A stretch of 64,000 nucleotides of DNA. Source: Alnus glutinosa. Lineage: Eukaryota > Streptophyta > Magnoliopsida > Fagales > Betulaceae. Where the stretch lies: positions 3,801,001 through 3,865,000 of the forward strand of contig NC_084886.1 of NCBI RefSeq assembly GCF_958979055.1, read 5' to 3'. How positions within the stretch are numbered: position 1 is the first letter of the stretch; the number at the start of each line of letters is the position of its first letter. The notes beneath the pieces were generated by a model. That model had not been told where the DNA came from and ran no database searches. It worked only from the letters and a program-made list of their open reading frames with translations. A program made the position numbers and the translations under genes. Of the stretch, positions 11,050 to 23,900 are shown piece by piece.

Positions 11050-14000
11050 AAACTCGTGAATAAAAGAAAAGGATGGGTGGAAAAGGCAAGCAGTTATGTA
11101 TCATACATGGAGGGATATATATATATATATATGCAGCCACCTCATTTATTTGGATGGGTATTTAATCTTTGGACTGCTATCCATCAAAGCATGGATATCA
11201 CATTGATGCAATTGGGTCACACCTACACATATAAATATTGTTGAGGGATTGCTTTCAGCACAATGGGATGCGAACCTATAACGTACTTGCATAATAATTG
11301 TAAGTTGCTGACCTTTTTTGCTCATGCCTAAGTTACGTTTTGTTATGCACTCTATTACAATCTGACCACATGGGAAAAGCTATTTGAATTTTGGACAACT
11401 TAATTCATACTCCATTCTAGGACCTTCTTTTTTGGATGGTCCTATTCATTTTGTTTTGTAGCCAAAGGCAACCAGTTTTAGAGTGCGTTTCTCATTGTGA
11501 TTTCATTACACAAAAGTTCGATTTTCAACCAAATCACAGAAGATGAATTGTTTAGGATAACGTTTTATAATAATTTTTTTTTTTGTTTTTTTTTTTAAAA
11601 ACAAATAAATTGTGATTTGAGAATGAAGAAAATTTGTGTTTTTGAATCCCAAGCAAGGGGTGATTTTTTGAAAATGCACAATTTGAAAGGTCAAACTGCA
11701 ATTTTGTCAAATGTCTGACTGTATTTAATTTTAAAAATCTTGTTTTCAAATCGCACATTTTTAGATTGCAAGCTTAGACGGACCCTTAAAGGAAAAGAAA
11801 TAATGCAGGATTTGGATCTCCACCAATAATTGTGAGAGGCTATATGAGATTCATCTTTTCAAATAGGTGTCTGAACAACTTATTGTGAGATAATTCATAT
11901 AGAACCCATATGTCCGGGTAGGTGACTGGACATTTCAAAACTTATTTGGACTAGTGAGTCTCATATAGACCTTCTCACAATTATTGCCCAAAATTTTAGC
12001 AATTTAAACAACAAATTGTTGGAGATCACAATCGCGCAAAAACAATTATTTATGAGTTTGGCTTGCCTCAAAAAAAAAAAAAAAAAAAAATACTGCTAAT
12101 TTTGTATACACAAATAAACGACAATGATTACAAGATTGAAGGAGAATTTTAGTTAAGTTTTACACCATTTTTTTTATAAGAATATTTTTAGCGATTTTTT
12201 TCACAGAGGGCAAGTAAAATTCGTTATTTATATTTTTTAGAAAAAATTTCCCTTATAACCTTCTATCTTTCACCACCTTTGCAATTACGAATTCAAACTT
12301 TAAAAAGTGTTAATTTCAACTATTCATCTTTCATTTTTTTTTTTTTTTTTTAATTTCAACCATTCGTTAGAATTTTCAGCTAAATCCGATCAAAATTATC
12401 AAAATACTTCCTTTTTTTCAGGAAAAAAGAAATAAAATTACAAGGATTTAGGTGTTGGTCTAAATTTAACAGAATTTGCAAAAATACCTATGCCTAAGTC
12501 TTTAAAATTTTTCTAATTTTTTATTTTTTTAAAAAAAGAAAAAAAACACAAGGGTATTTTAAAAATTTGAATATAATTTAACGAAAAATTCTAACAGATG
12601 GTTGAAATTGAAAACATTTAAAAGATGAATACTCTAAATTAAAACATTTTAAAGCTTAAATACTTGATTACAAAAATAATAATAATAAAAAAATAATAAA
12701 GTATAAGTGAACTTTTTCCTATTTATATAGAAGTCACGAGTTATCAAATTATAAAGATTGTAAAATATCCTTTTGACAGAGCTTTTGGGCGTATTCAAGT
12801 GATTATATAGCCTGTGAATGTGATGTAAATCAATTAATGTCGTCTTATCCGAAACCACCCAGACTAATAATTGTCACGTTCAGTAACTATGTATTGGGGG
12901 CCATCGTGTCAACTCTGATTTGGCCTAAATTCTACGGATAAAAGTTTTTTCAACTAACTCTCGGCCTTTTTGGCCAGTCGTACACATGTTCTGCCACGTG
13001 TATGTTCACTTTATTTCAGTGACTATCAAGTATCAACCATTTGGAGATCACATGCTTGCATTTTCCTTTAGCTACAGGATCCTCTCCATTTCAAACTCTT
13101 TGAAAAATAAACAGCAAAATCAAATAATTTCAATGCCTAATATATTGAAATTAATTAGTATCTTAATCGGTTGTTCTACGTGCTGCTTTGTCTCTTGAAT
13201 TTTTTACATTTTTTTTCTTCTTAATTAAACGATTAAGAAAGAACGGATGAAATAACGAAAACTCTTAACAAATAACTATGCAATGAATGAATCAAACGAG
13301 TTTAAATTAAACGTTTGTATTTGTTGGACTTATATATAGCCAGCCCTGCATACTAACCTACTGATATGAACTCAGCAAACCATGGGCACACAGGATTTTC
13401 TCCCACGCTACTTTCAAGTCATTTGACAATTTTTATAACCACCTTATATATGAGTCTCGAATCTCAAGCACAGGGCACGATGGAAAGCGAAGGAGCGTGG
13501 GATAATTAAGCCACTTCGAAGGCCATCATCGTGAAGTAGCCGCCTAACCGGTGGCAAGCAATTGAGTGCATATATATATATATATATCATTATAAAAGGC
13601 AACAAAAAACACTAACAAATTCTATTTCGTATTTTTTCTCTACTTTTGCTTGCACTTCCGATTGATATTCCGACACGAGAAAAAACTGGTGTAACACTAT
13701 TGGTGAATTTATCTGTGTAGAGTAGACATCATAAGTTTGGCCTTATTCTTTCCCACTACAAGGCAAGCTAAAGTGAACAGGAAATAATGCTCCTACATCC
13801 TAAGAAAAACAACCTCAACAAATCGCTTGTGAAATTACAGAGCATGCCATTCTCACGAGTCACGAGCCTTGTCGCAGCCCCTTGCCGATGGAGCTTATGT
13901 TTCGTCACTCTTTGTAATAATGCAGGTTGGAAAGAGGGATCACGAAAAGATTCTAAATTAGAAAACAAAAACTTTAGCGGCTAAACGCGTGGACATCTCT

Positions 14001-14500
14001 TTTAAAAATGACGTCTGCCCAACCGGCACGAGCCACGTGTGCTAAACGCGGCTTTAAGAGAATCCTGCTCCGCTCCCGATCTGTGGACGCCTTTGGACTC
14101 ATCGTTGTGCACGAACCTCCAGGCTCCACCCATTTTCCCAAAACTCTTTTACCAAAAGAGTCAGAGCGAGCTCAATTTGCAGCCTTCTAAACTCCACAGT
14201 CCCACCCACAAGTAATTTTGGACTGCCTACGTGGCATTAACTGTTTTGTGATTAATGGTAATTCAATTATTAGCACACTTTCAATGGTGGGGTCAGTGTT
14301 AGTAGTTTGAAATGCTACTATATTTTTCACCTTGAGTAATTTTCAATCTCTTCACAGAAAATAAATAGAATGTGATCGGGGAGGCTTACTCCAATTGGGA
14401 TTTGGCTTACGTCCTCTCAAATTTTTAATGGACAATTTATTTTTGAGAGATGGTGGAGCTTATTTTAATGTTTTTTATTTTTTTTTTTATTTCATCATTT
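9600..14500. other. Intergenic, no supported gene
   Basis: Open frames overlapping on both strands at 9665-10082 and 13768-13984 have no recognisable domains and conflict with each other. The block also holds a 57-base A tract at 10992-11048 and several shorter A/T tracts. A more GC-balanced patch at about 13780-14200 could be a non-coding transcript or an unrecognised gene remnant; nothing specific could be assigned. Confidence 0.55.
10992..11048. repeat. Poly(A) tract, about 57 nt
   Basis: A very long, pure adenine run, of the kind left by a retroposed sequence or produced by slippage. No open retroelement frame was recognised immediately upstream. Confidence 0.9.
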
Positions 14501-14548
14501 TATGCTAACATGTCATCATATATATATATATATTTATTAAAAACGATG

Positions 14549-14727
14549 AATGCTAAAGTTATTTCTAGTGTTCTTTTGATGTTAATATGAAATGACATAA
14601 ATGTAATAAAAAAATTAAAAAATTGCATCCATGTCATTCAGAAAGGCATGTAATTTTTTTTATTACATTTATGTCCTTTTATATGCACGCAGCACACCAT
14701 AAGAACATTAGAAAGAGTTCTAGCATT
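14549..14727. mobile_element. MITE, about 179 bp, TIR AATGCTAAAG/CTAGCATT
   Basis: The left end AATGCTAAAGTTATTTCTAG and the reverse complement of the right end, AATGCTAGAACTCTTTCTAA, form diverged inverted repeats of about 27 bases. The inner sequences ATGACATAAATGTAATAAAA and TTTTATTACATTTATGTCC also pair, so the whole element can fold back. A single related arm (AATGCTAGAAGTCT) occurs near 28544. The target duplication is not clear. Confidence 0.65.
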
Positions 14728-14954
14728 TTTCATTAAAAATATTGTGACATGTCAGTATAAAAGGACTCTAAAAAGACATTAGAAGAAGTTGTATCATTTT
14801 TCTTTATTTTTTTTTTGTTTGTTAAAAAATGAATGGACAAGATTGTTTCTAAAATAAGTAGACTTTTCCTTCCATCCAATCTTGTCCATTATTCATTTTT
14901 AGATCTCCATTGAAAAATTATCAGGAGGCAAGCTAAATCCCTCTAATTGAATAA

Positions 14955-15197
14955 GGACAGAAATTTCCTACAAATTGATTTGTAGGAAATTTCTTACAAC
15001 CTACAATTAAGATTGATATATGTCCATTGGCATGTGAGAATCTCATGTTATTTTAGTAGCATGTGCTTCTTACAAGCTTTTTTAATAGCATTAATAAAAA
15101 AAACATGTGCTTCTCACATGCTTAAGAGACAATTGTCATTTTTATATGTAGGTTGTAAGAAATTTCTTACAAACCGGTTTGTAGGAAATTTCTGTCC
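14955..15197. mobile_element. Mutator-type MITE, 243 bp, with 9-bp target duplication
   Basis: The element starts GGACAGAAATTTCCTACAAA and ends with its inverse. About 50 bases at each end are inverted copies, and each arm is itself a short palindrome around TTTGTAGGAAATTT. Immediately outside lie identical 9-base copies of ATTGAATAA (14946-14954 and 15198-15206). A 9-bp duplication with long terminal inverted repeats is the mark of Mutator-like transposons. The element is too short for a transposase, so it is non-autonomous; an open frame inside it is not a gene. Confidence 0.9.
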
Positions 15198-15209
15198 ATT
15201 GAATAATTT

Positions 15210-16288
15210 GTTCTCTTTTTTAAACTCAAATATATGGAATCAGAGTCTTTGAAATTTTTAGTCTAATTCATCATCAATATACATTGTTTTCAAAAGTTTT
15301 GTGTTAAATGATAACTTTTGATAACCTTTTCTAATTTCAAGATGGCAATGATAGCAATTTGTAATTTTTGAAAATTTAGGGGTCCCTTAACAACAAAGAT
15401 GAAAAGATCGAAATAATTTGCCTTGAATATTTTCAACATAATTATCAGGAGGCAAGCATGCCATGTTGTGCATGCTTTGTGAGATTATGCATGCCATCAT
15501 CCTTAGGCACATAAACTTCATAAACTTTGTGTGCGAATTAAGTATGATATATAATATTAATCACTGACCCGGTTTGTTAATGCAGTTTAAAAGTGTTTTT
15601 TGTGTTTGGTTTAAAATATATATTTTAATGTGATATAAAAATAAAAATTATTTTTGCATTTTAAAAAATATTTGTTTTGAGAATTAAATATAATATATTA
15701 TTGTGTTGCTGGTTCCCTTTTGTGTACTTCACAACTTTTTAGAAAGGCTTATTGAGGCCGTTGGAATTTGTTTAGGGTCTAAAAGCTAGGGGATGTTTGG
15801 TAGTTGTTTTAAAAATAATTTTTATTTTTCCAAAACAGAAAAACTCATTTTTGTATTGTTGAGGAAGTTTGACAAACCATTTTAAAAATCAAAACACCAA
15901 AAAATAAAAATCATTTCTTATTAAAGAGAAATGCTAGAGCATGTATCGTAGTTCTTTTTGAGTCATTCTATGTTAACTTGGCATAAGAGAAAAGAGGAAT
16001 AGATGGAGAATTGGTTACAAATTGTATTTTTTTTTAAAAAAAAATTAGAAAAAGTATCAACTTAGCACAAAAGGACATATATATATATATATGCGTTTCT
16101 CATTATTAAATCGTTTTATTACTGTCTTTGTCATTGTGATGGTATATTTTTGACCGGTTGAATATGATGATTATCATCTATATATATATATAAAAAAAAT
16201 ATGATGATTATCGCGTCTTTCTTTTTCTTTTGATTTTTATATTTATTTTCTCCCTCTTTTTTATGCATTCTTTATCGTGTACTTTTTA

Positions 16289-16336
<48 letters not shown>

Positions 16337-16880
16337 TGAATTGGGTTGTAATAGTAGTAGGAGTTTTCCTATAATTGACTCTCTCAAAAAATAATACGTG
16401 TCTTTTAACATACGAAAAGTACATAATATTTTAATTAAATAATATTAATAGGAAATCATATGCTTCAAAAATACATATCACTTTTTAAACCCCAGGTGAA
16501 AGAAACTGTTCAAACTTAATTTGTAAAAAAAATTGTGTCATTTTTTTTCGCAAAACTCTTAATTAGTTTTGTTATCTACAATGATGTTGACTATATAGAC
16601 AAGAGATATTTTTTTATATAGATAACAAGAGATATTAGGTATAGACAAAGGTACATGAAAAACAGGGACGGAATTAGGTGTTGGCCGCCTCACTTTTCAA
16701 GGTTTTCCTTAAAAATTTGTTTTTTATTTAAAAAAAAAAAAAAAAAAAAAAAAACAGGCACAAATACGACTAATTTTGTTAATGGGGTTCTTCTAATTAA
16801 TATAAAAGCCCAATTAATAGTGTATCTCTCTTTGCAGGTACACCTCACAAATGCAGGATGAGAGCCCCAAACCCCTTTCA
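15210..16880. other. Intergenic, AT-rich, no supported gene
   Basis: No coding signal was recognised. The block holds an (AT)n run of about 38 bases at 16291-16328, an A tract near 16731-16754, and a MITE-like arm (AATGCTAGAGCATG) near 15936. The last part is the promoter region of the PG1-beta gene. Confidence 0.6.
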
Positions 16881-16907
16881 AAACAAATCACGCACACACA
16901 AAAGCGC

Positions 16908-16950
16908 TCTCTCTCGTCTCTGCCTCTCTCTCTCTCCACACTAATATAAA
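16908..16950 (+). promoter_or_regulatory. Core promoter candidate of the PG1-beta gene (Y-patch and TATA box)
   Basis: A CT-rich stretch (16908-16936) is followed by CTAATATAAATTT, in which ATATAAA (16944-16950) resembles a TATA box about 90 bases before the start codon. Pyrimidine patches near the TATA box are common in plant core promoters. A 19-base A run lies directly before the ATG in the 5' leader. Confidence 0.5.
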
Positions 16951-17034
16951 TTTCTGCCTACTGCAACCCAACAAATCCACCAACATTCTCACGAGTCACT
17001 CGCTTCTCTCCCTCTTAAAAAAAAAAAAAAAAAA

Positions 17035-19039
17035 ATGCACAAAAAACTCAGCCCCATGACTCCTCTCCTCCTCCTCTTTATCTTTTTCTCATCTCTCACT
17101 GTAAGCACGCTGAGTCTCACTACTACTGTGTTTCACATTCTCTTTTATTCTCCAACTTTGTTGTTTATGCGCATCACTGTTTCACCCGTGTTTTCATTTT
17201 CTGTCAATGCAGGTTGGATACGCCTCCGCCGGCTCCGGCGGTTCTTTCGCCGGAGAAAGCCCGTTTACCCCCAGAGCGTATCTGGTTCGGTATTGGAACA
17301 AAGAGATCCGAAACGGTCAGCCCAAGCCAGCATTTCTGCTATCGAAGGCGTCCCCTTTGAGTGCGGTGGACTCGGCCACTTTCGCCAAGCTCGCGGCGCA
17401 GAACGATCTGTCCTCGCACTTGCCGGCGTTCTGCGCCTCCGCGAACCTGCTCTGCTTTCCCGATTTATCGGCGAGTCTGGAGAAGCACGAGAAGGACTCG
17501 AGCTTTGCAGTGTACGCGGACCGGAACTTCACCAATTACGGCACGGATCGGCTCGGCGGGACCGACTCGTTCCAGAAATACTCGGGTGACGAGAATATCC
17601 CGGTTGACTCGTTTCGCCGGTACAGCCGAGACTCGACGGGCCACAAGGACAATTTTGTCAATTACGCCCCCAATGGCAACGTGGTGGACCAGAGCTTCAA
17701 CACCTACGCCGCCGGGGCCACCGGTGGCTCCGGCGTTTTCTCCAAGTACGCCGACGACGTGAACGTCCCCAACCTCCGGTTCATTTCCTACTCTGACGAT
17801 TCCAATGGCCATGCCCACACGTTCTCGGCCTACAGCGAGAACGCCAACGCCGGTGACCAGAGATTCAGCAGCTATGGGAAGAACGGCAATGGGGCTCCGA
17901 ACGAGTTCAACAACTATGGGTCGGGTTCGAATGTAGTCGGGTCGGACTTTTCCGCCTACGGCCAAGCGGCCAATGGCGCGAACGACACGTTCACGAATTA
18001 CGCGAAAGACCAGAACAATCCCCAGAACAACTTCAAGAGCTATGGGGACGGAGGAAACGGAGCCGTTGATAGCTTCGCGAATTACAGAGAGAACGCCAAT
18101 GTGGGTGACGACTCGTTCCAGAGCTACTCCAAGAACTCGAACGCAGCCAAGGTCAATTTCGCCAACTACGGCAAATCCTTCAATATCGGTACGGACAAGT
18201 TCACTGGGTACGGCCAGGGTGCCCGGGGCCAGACCGCCGGATTCAAGATCTACGGCGTGAACACTACTTTTAAGGACTACGCGAAAAAGGGCGTCACATT
18301 CGCAAGGTACACCAATGTGAGCTCGGAGAAGATCGCTACAATGGAGGTCAGTGGCAGTTTGGTAAAAAGATGGGTGGAGCCGGGCAAATTCTTTCGGGAG
18401 TCGATGCTGAAGAAGGGGAAGGTTATGCCAATGCCGGACATTAGAGATAAAATGCCCAAAAGGTCGTTTTTGCCCCGGTCCATCTCGTCCAAATTACCGT
18501 TCTCGACCACTAAGATCTCTGAGATGAAGCGGATCTTCCACGCGCTTGATAATTCTAGCACGGAGAGTATGATGCTGGGCGCACTCAGCGACTGCGAGAG
18601 GGCTCCTACTCAGGGCGAGACGAAGCGGTGCGTGGGCTCGGCGGAGGACATGATCGACTTTGCAACCTCGGTGCTTGGCCGCAACGTCGTCGTTCGATCA
18701 ACCGAGAACGTGAGCGGGTCAAAGAAGAACATAATGGTCGGATCGGTCAAAGGGATCAACGGTGGGAAAGTCACACAGTCAGTGTCTTGTCATCAGAGCT
18801 TGTTCCCCTACCTGCTCTATTACTGCCATTCAGTCCCGAAGGTTCGGGTCTACGAAGCGGATATACTGGACCCGAGTTCGAAGGCCAAGATTAATCACGG
18901 TGTTGCCATCTGTCACTTGGACACGTCGTCTTGGAGCCCGGGTCATGGAGCTTTCTTGGCTTTGGGTTCGGGCCCGGGGCGGATCGAGGTTTGCCACTGG
19001 ATTTTCGAGAATGATATGACCTGGGCAGTTGCTGATTAA
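17035..19039 (+). CDS. Polygalacturonase-1 non-catalytic beta subunit-like (PG1-beta/BURP) protein
   Basis: Two exons, 17035-17100 and 17213-19039, with a 112-base intron (GTAAGC...TGCAG) just after the signal sequence, give 630 residues, the usual length for this family. Residues 1-22 form a hydrophobic signal peptide (MTPLLLLFIFFSSLT core). Residues of about 128-395 carry many 14-residue repeats of the type FxxY (FTNYG, FQKYS, FNTYA, FSAYS, FKSYG and so on). From about 415 to the end lies a BURP domain with all four CH dipeptides, spaced CH-X10-CH-X27-CH-X25-CH. Tomato PG1-beta binds polygalacturonase in the cell wall and limits pectin breakdown; the Arabidopsis relatives influence cell expansion. 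A secreted wall protein is therefore inferred. Nothing is broken. A second ATG at 17056 could also serve as start and would keep the signal peptide. Confidence 0.96.
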
Positions 19040-19312
19040 GTGCTTTATTGCTTTAATTGGGTTAACCGGTCGCTAAGAAAGCTTAGCTGCGGGTTAGACA
19101 CCCTGTTGATTAATTTCAAGTCCCTATTAAGTTAAAGGATTTTTAGCTTCGATAGGAAAAGTTAAGTTATGGTTTACTTTACATTTGGAAGATGCTGTAT
19201 AATTTGAGTTTTGGTAAATGTTATTAAAGCTACCCAAATAACTGGAGGGCAAATGAAAAAATGTTTTTAGCTTTTCCTGCCGATTTCCTTTGGAATTTTA
19301 CTTCTTGGTGTT

Positions 19313-19314
<2 letters not shown>

Positions 19315-19362
<48 letters not shown>
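19315..19362. repeat. Poly(T) tract, about 48 nt
   Basis: A pure T run about 275 bases after the PG1-beta stop codon, probably at or beyond the 3' UTR end. Confidence 0.9.
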
Positions 19363-19366
<4 letters not shown>

Positions 19367-19369
19367 CGT

Positions 19370-20353
19370 TATTAAAGGTATTATAACACTTCTATTTGAA
19401 AGTCCTTACAAATTAACGTAACAGTTTACGTGACACTTCTTTCATGCACTAAATTATTTTAATTTTATTTTATTTTTTAATGTATATTGTGTTATGTGGC
19501 CCGGCCCTCATATGAAATGACTGTCGTACCCTAAGCATTTTCATTTTTTTACTCTTTTGTTATATTGGTTTAAATATGGAATGAGATGTAAGACAAGTAA
19601 AGAGTGGGTATTTGAACACAACAGAGAAATAGGATCAGATTCAAAGCGCGGAGAATATTTGAACACAAACTAAAGAGAGTAGCAAAAGATTGATGGTTGG
19701 ACATGTAAACAAAATCATGTGGGTAAGGATGAGGTGGTCCAATGACCCTCCAAAATGTGCTTTTGTATTGTATGGGGAAGGCTACGGGACAGCTGTTGTT
19801 GGGAATGGGCGTTTTTGTTTAATGGTTTTGTTCAAATTGCTTGTCAAATTGAGATATCTTCTCTTCTTCTAAATTCATATTAATTGATGTGTCGAATTAA
19901 TAAAATTAGATTAAATTGTAGTATATAGCATTATTTAATGAAGAAATATATATAAAATAAAAAATAAAAATAAATTACCCCATCAAAATGGCCCTACTTA
20001 CATTATTATTATTATTGGGAGTTGTTAGTTGGTTGGGTAGACTTAAAATAATCATATTTCTTAAAACCTGTGGTCAGGTTGGCGAAGTGCAACCAATGGG
20101 GACTGTAAAGCTTGGATTCCATAAAAAGCAGCACTGAAAGTGAAATGTTAGGAAAAATGATTGTACTAACTAGGGAAGGCCCATCGCCTTTATTTCAGTC
20201 ATTTTACTACATTATTTTGTGCAAGGGTAATGGCTTAAGAGTAAGAGTCATGATAACACCAACATTTTATCACTATTTTACCATCCGATCAGTCATTCTT
20301 AAATATTAAATCATGGTGTACATGATGCATATCATTACTCATGGTTTAATATT
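19370..20353. other. Intergenic, no supported gene
   Basis: AT-rich DNA between the PG1-beta 3' region and a foldback element. Small open frames (for example 19690-19872 and 20112-20309) show no family resemblance. Confidence 0.6.
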
Positions 20354-20950
20354 AGGGTTAAATAACTTACATCTTTGTGATTCGAAACTTTTATTTTTTA
20401 CCCTTTCATATTTCATTTTTTTCATAGGTAGTACCTGTATTATAAGAAAAGACGAAAATAATATTTCTATCCATTTTTTTCGTCTAAAACTGATGGATTT
20501 TCACGTCAGCGATATGAGATACTATTAAAATTGCGACACGTGGCTACTATTTTTTTTAAAAAAAAAATTTTAAGGCTTTTTTATTTTTTATTTTTTAAAA
20601 AAAATGTAGAGATAACTCAGTTACCACTTTGGGCCACATGGGGTGGCTAACCACCCCCATTTTGGCCAAGGGGGTGGCCGAACCACCCCATGCATGGCCC
20701 TTGGGTAATTCGGCCACCCTTACATTTTTTTGTTTAAAGCCTCAAAATAATAATAAAAAATATATGGCAGCCACGTGTCATTGTTTTTAATGGTGTCCTG
20801 CGTCATTGACATGGAAATCCGTTAGTTTTGGACGGAAAAATGGACATTTTCGCCTTTTTTCATAGCACAAGTACCACTTATGAAAAAAAAAATAAAACTA
20901 AGGGGGCAAAAATAAAAGTTTTAAACCACGGGAAAAAAGTATTTAACCCT
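20354..20950. mobile_element. 597-bp foldback transposon with 7-bp target duplication
   Basis: The ends AGGGTTAAAT (20354) and ATTTAACCCT (to 20950) are perfect inverses. Pairing continues inward for well over 100 bases with scattered mismatches, for example AAACTTTTATTTTT against AAAAATAAAAGTTT and the CACGTGGC/GCCACGTG pair. The 7-base sequence TAATATT flanks both sides (20347-20353 and 20951-20957). The centre contains GC-richer arms built on GGTGGCTAACCACC and GGTGGCCGAACCACCCC. There is no coding capacity. The superfamily is not certain from a 7-bp (possibly 8-bp) duplication. Confidence 0.85.
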
Positions 20951-20959
20951 TAATATTAT

Positions 20960-23900
20960 TTGTTATGTATAATCCTATATTCGAATGTTTTTTTTTTTTT
21001 TTCTTTCATTAATTTAGGTAGAAGGTCATTTCATATCTTGTCTTATTTTTTGGTTGATTATACGACAGATGTCTGTTTTAAAATGAATAATTATACTTTA
21101 TGAAAATGAAATTCTCAAAGCAAGTGGTGATCAGTACTTTAGTCACCATAATTAAATAAACCATGCTTTATAGTATTAATTAAAAACTGGAGCCCCATCA
21201 TCCCTTTTGACCCTCTAGAAAGTTGGCTTACAGCACAGGTTTAGAGTCCCATTTTGAAATGCAGCAATGAAAGTGAAGGGGAAGGGGGAAACTTCTATTT
21301 GGTTTATTGTTTTAATTTCAATTAGCATCTGAACGCAAACATATAATCGTATAATTAAGGATTGGAGAGATCCCCCCCGCGCGCACCCTGGCCTTCTCTC
21401 ATTTCAAAAAATTCGGACAGAAAATTTCAAAAAAATGGGGATCCACCAAGTTATGGAGTGCTAGCAAATCGATGGTAAAATTCATCATGGTGGCCGGAAG
21501 ATCCACCCTCCAACTACTTTCGTACAATTTTTAAAATTTTTTTGGGTCCAGCCAGCCGTTAATAACTACTTTTAGTTGTGCTTGTTTGTGATCTGCAAAC
21601 ATTAATAAAGAACCTCAATTAAAATCACTTCTACTTATAATGTTTCACTTAATTATTACCAAAGTGTAGTGTTAATAATAGGAAAATAGCTCCACTCCAA
21701 CCTTTTGCTTTAAACAAGAGCACCCTCAAAGGGCAATTTGTCGCACTACAAGGGAGCAAGATCTCAGCAATGAATGAAAATCTCTACTATTTCAACCGTC
21801 TAATGTAAAACTTTTATGATATACATTGATGAACCTCAAACAAAATCTATCTCCGTATTTCTGCGGTTCTGGATCTATCGGATTGCCCCTCAGAAAAATT
21901 AAAGAGACTTGATCATTCATCACCAATAACATTTAGAGCTAGCAGTACTCATCTTTGTCTCATATAGAACCCCCCCATATGTGTGTGTGTGTGTACACAC
22001 GCATGTATATGTGTATTTTGATGATGTAGTTGACGGCACGGTCAAGCTCAGGAAACGGACGACTGCAAGGAGTAAGATCAGTCGAAGATTTGTCAAGGTG
22101 ACCGGCGGAGAAAATTTCTAATGATTAAGTTAGTAAAGGTGAAGAGTGAAATTGGTCTAAGGAAGAGGGTTAGGATCATCGTAGAAAAAATGGTTGTGTG
22201 ATTGTACCTTAAAATAATGACACATCTTCCCCTTATGTGGAGTCTATTCTTGCGGAATGCGGCATTCGCTACGAGTTAAACTGCTGATAGGGCCTCCTGA
22301 AACCGCAATCTCGACCTGGACTAGCTAGCCGAGTAGATATATGGTATATCATTTTTTTGAATGCTACTAAGCACGTTGCGAATTTCGGTATTGAATACCA
22401 AAATCTTGTGAACATAGATTGTAGACTAAACCACATAAAAACTCTTGTATTTATTTTATTTTATTTCTACTTTTATTTTTATTTCATAAGAACTCTGTCT
22501 CATTCATTTACTTTTTATTTCAGTTAAATATTTCATGTATTACGCCCTATCTATTAAAAAGAAGTTTGAGTCCACTCGTGAAAATGAGTGTTAAGGTATT
22601 GATTAAATAATTAAATTTACCTCTTCTTATTAACTTAAATTTTAAAATAAATAATGATCGATTTAACAACTAAGACATCCAGAAATTAAGCACCAGCTAC
22701 TTAAATCTTTTATTTGTACGTAGTGGCTTTAAGAAATAGTGAAAGACAAGAAGCGTATTTCGGTTGAGGGAGGATTCGAACAGCCAAATCTCATAACATT
22801 AACCAAACGAGTCAATTATATGAACTAACTGCCATGGAGAGCGATGCATTGTGCTAAAGCCTAAACAATGTTGTCGCTTTTACATAGTGTTCTTTCAGCC
22901 GTGTACAGCACGAAACAAGGCTTTGAAGTTGGGGCTTATATATATGATAAGAGTCGAAGAAGGTACGTGGACCACTGAGGCTGTGAACTGTCTAAGCAAG
23001 ACCATCCTTTGCCATAACTATGGTAGCTAGGGAGCCATAAAAGAATGTCCTATACAAAGGGAAGCTCTGCAACTTCTTTCTCAAGGCATTTCATAAGCTT
23101 AGACAAATATATTGCAGGCAGGCCTCAACCGACCTTTTTGTTGGACCTTAAATATGGAGTGAAAAATCCGTACAATGGCAATAATTTTTTCATTTCCTAT
23201 TGCTTTGTTTTGTCGGTTCTCCCTCCTGGTAATAGAACTTCCTCAGACTTCCCTCCAACATGTTGATTGAGTTCTTTTAAAGTTGTATCTTGGTAAACGA
23301 AATTCAAGCGCGTGTGAGTGTAAAAGATTGAGTCCCATATTGAAAAGATGTCACAAACGTGAGAAAAAAGAGGGTCAAAAAAATGCAATTCCTGAAAGCA
23401 CTTGCAGTAGGTTTTATCTGGCCTGAAAGAAAAATAAAGGCCCATTTGTTTGACCCTAGAAGCTCTTTCAGTGTACAATTCTGGGATCATGAGGATAGAA
23501 AAATACTGTTTAAAGTTGTCCCAACTCTTATCCTGGTGGATTGGCATGATCAAAATACTGTTTAAAGTTGTCCCAACTGGAAAACAAAAGCTTAGAATTA
23601 ATGATGTTCAAACGTGAAAAATATTGCAGACATTGTGCCGTGTCATTGTTGACAAAGGCCAACCTACGTACCCTTTGGAAAATTGGAATCATTGGGTGCG
23701 TGGTTTCCAACTTTTATCCACCATTTGTGGCGCCTGCCTGAATGCTATTTTGAAATTTCGACGGGTCAAAAATCATATATCATACAATTATTACAGGCCT
23801 TTTCTGATTTCAAAAAGCAGTTTACCTTGTGCTGTCCTTATCCAAGTAGCGAAGGTGTAACCCCTCACATTTCTTCATTTTTTTTCCTAGCTATATCAAC

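Noticed and set aside
15013-15252. 79-residue open frame
   Set aside because: It lies mostly inside the Mutator-type MITE and has no family resemblance.
17317-17965. Open frames antisense to and overlapping the PG1-beta gene
   Set aside because: They are long only because the gene is GC-rich with strong codon bias. The sense frame has the complete FxxY and BURP structure.
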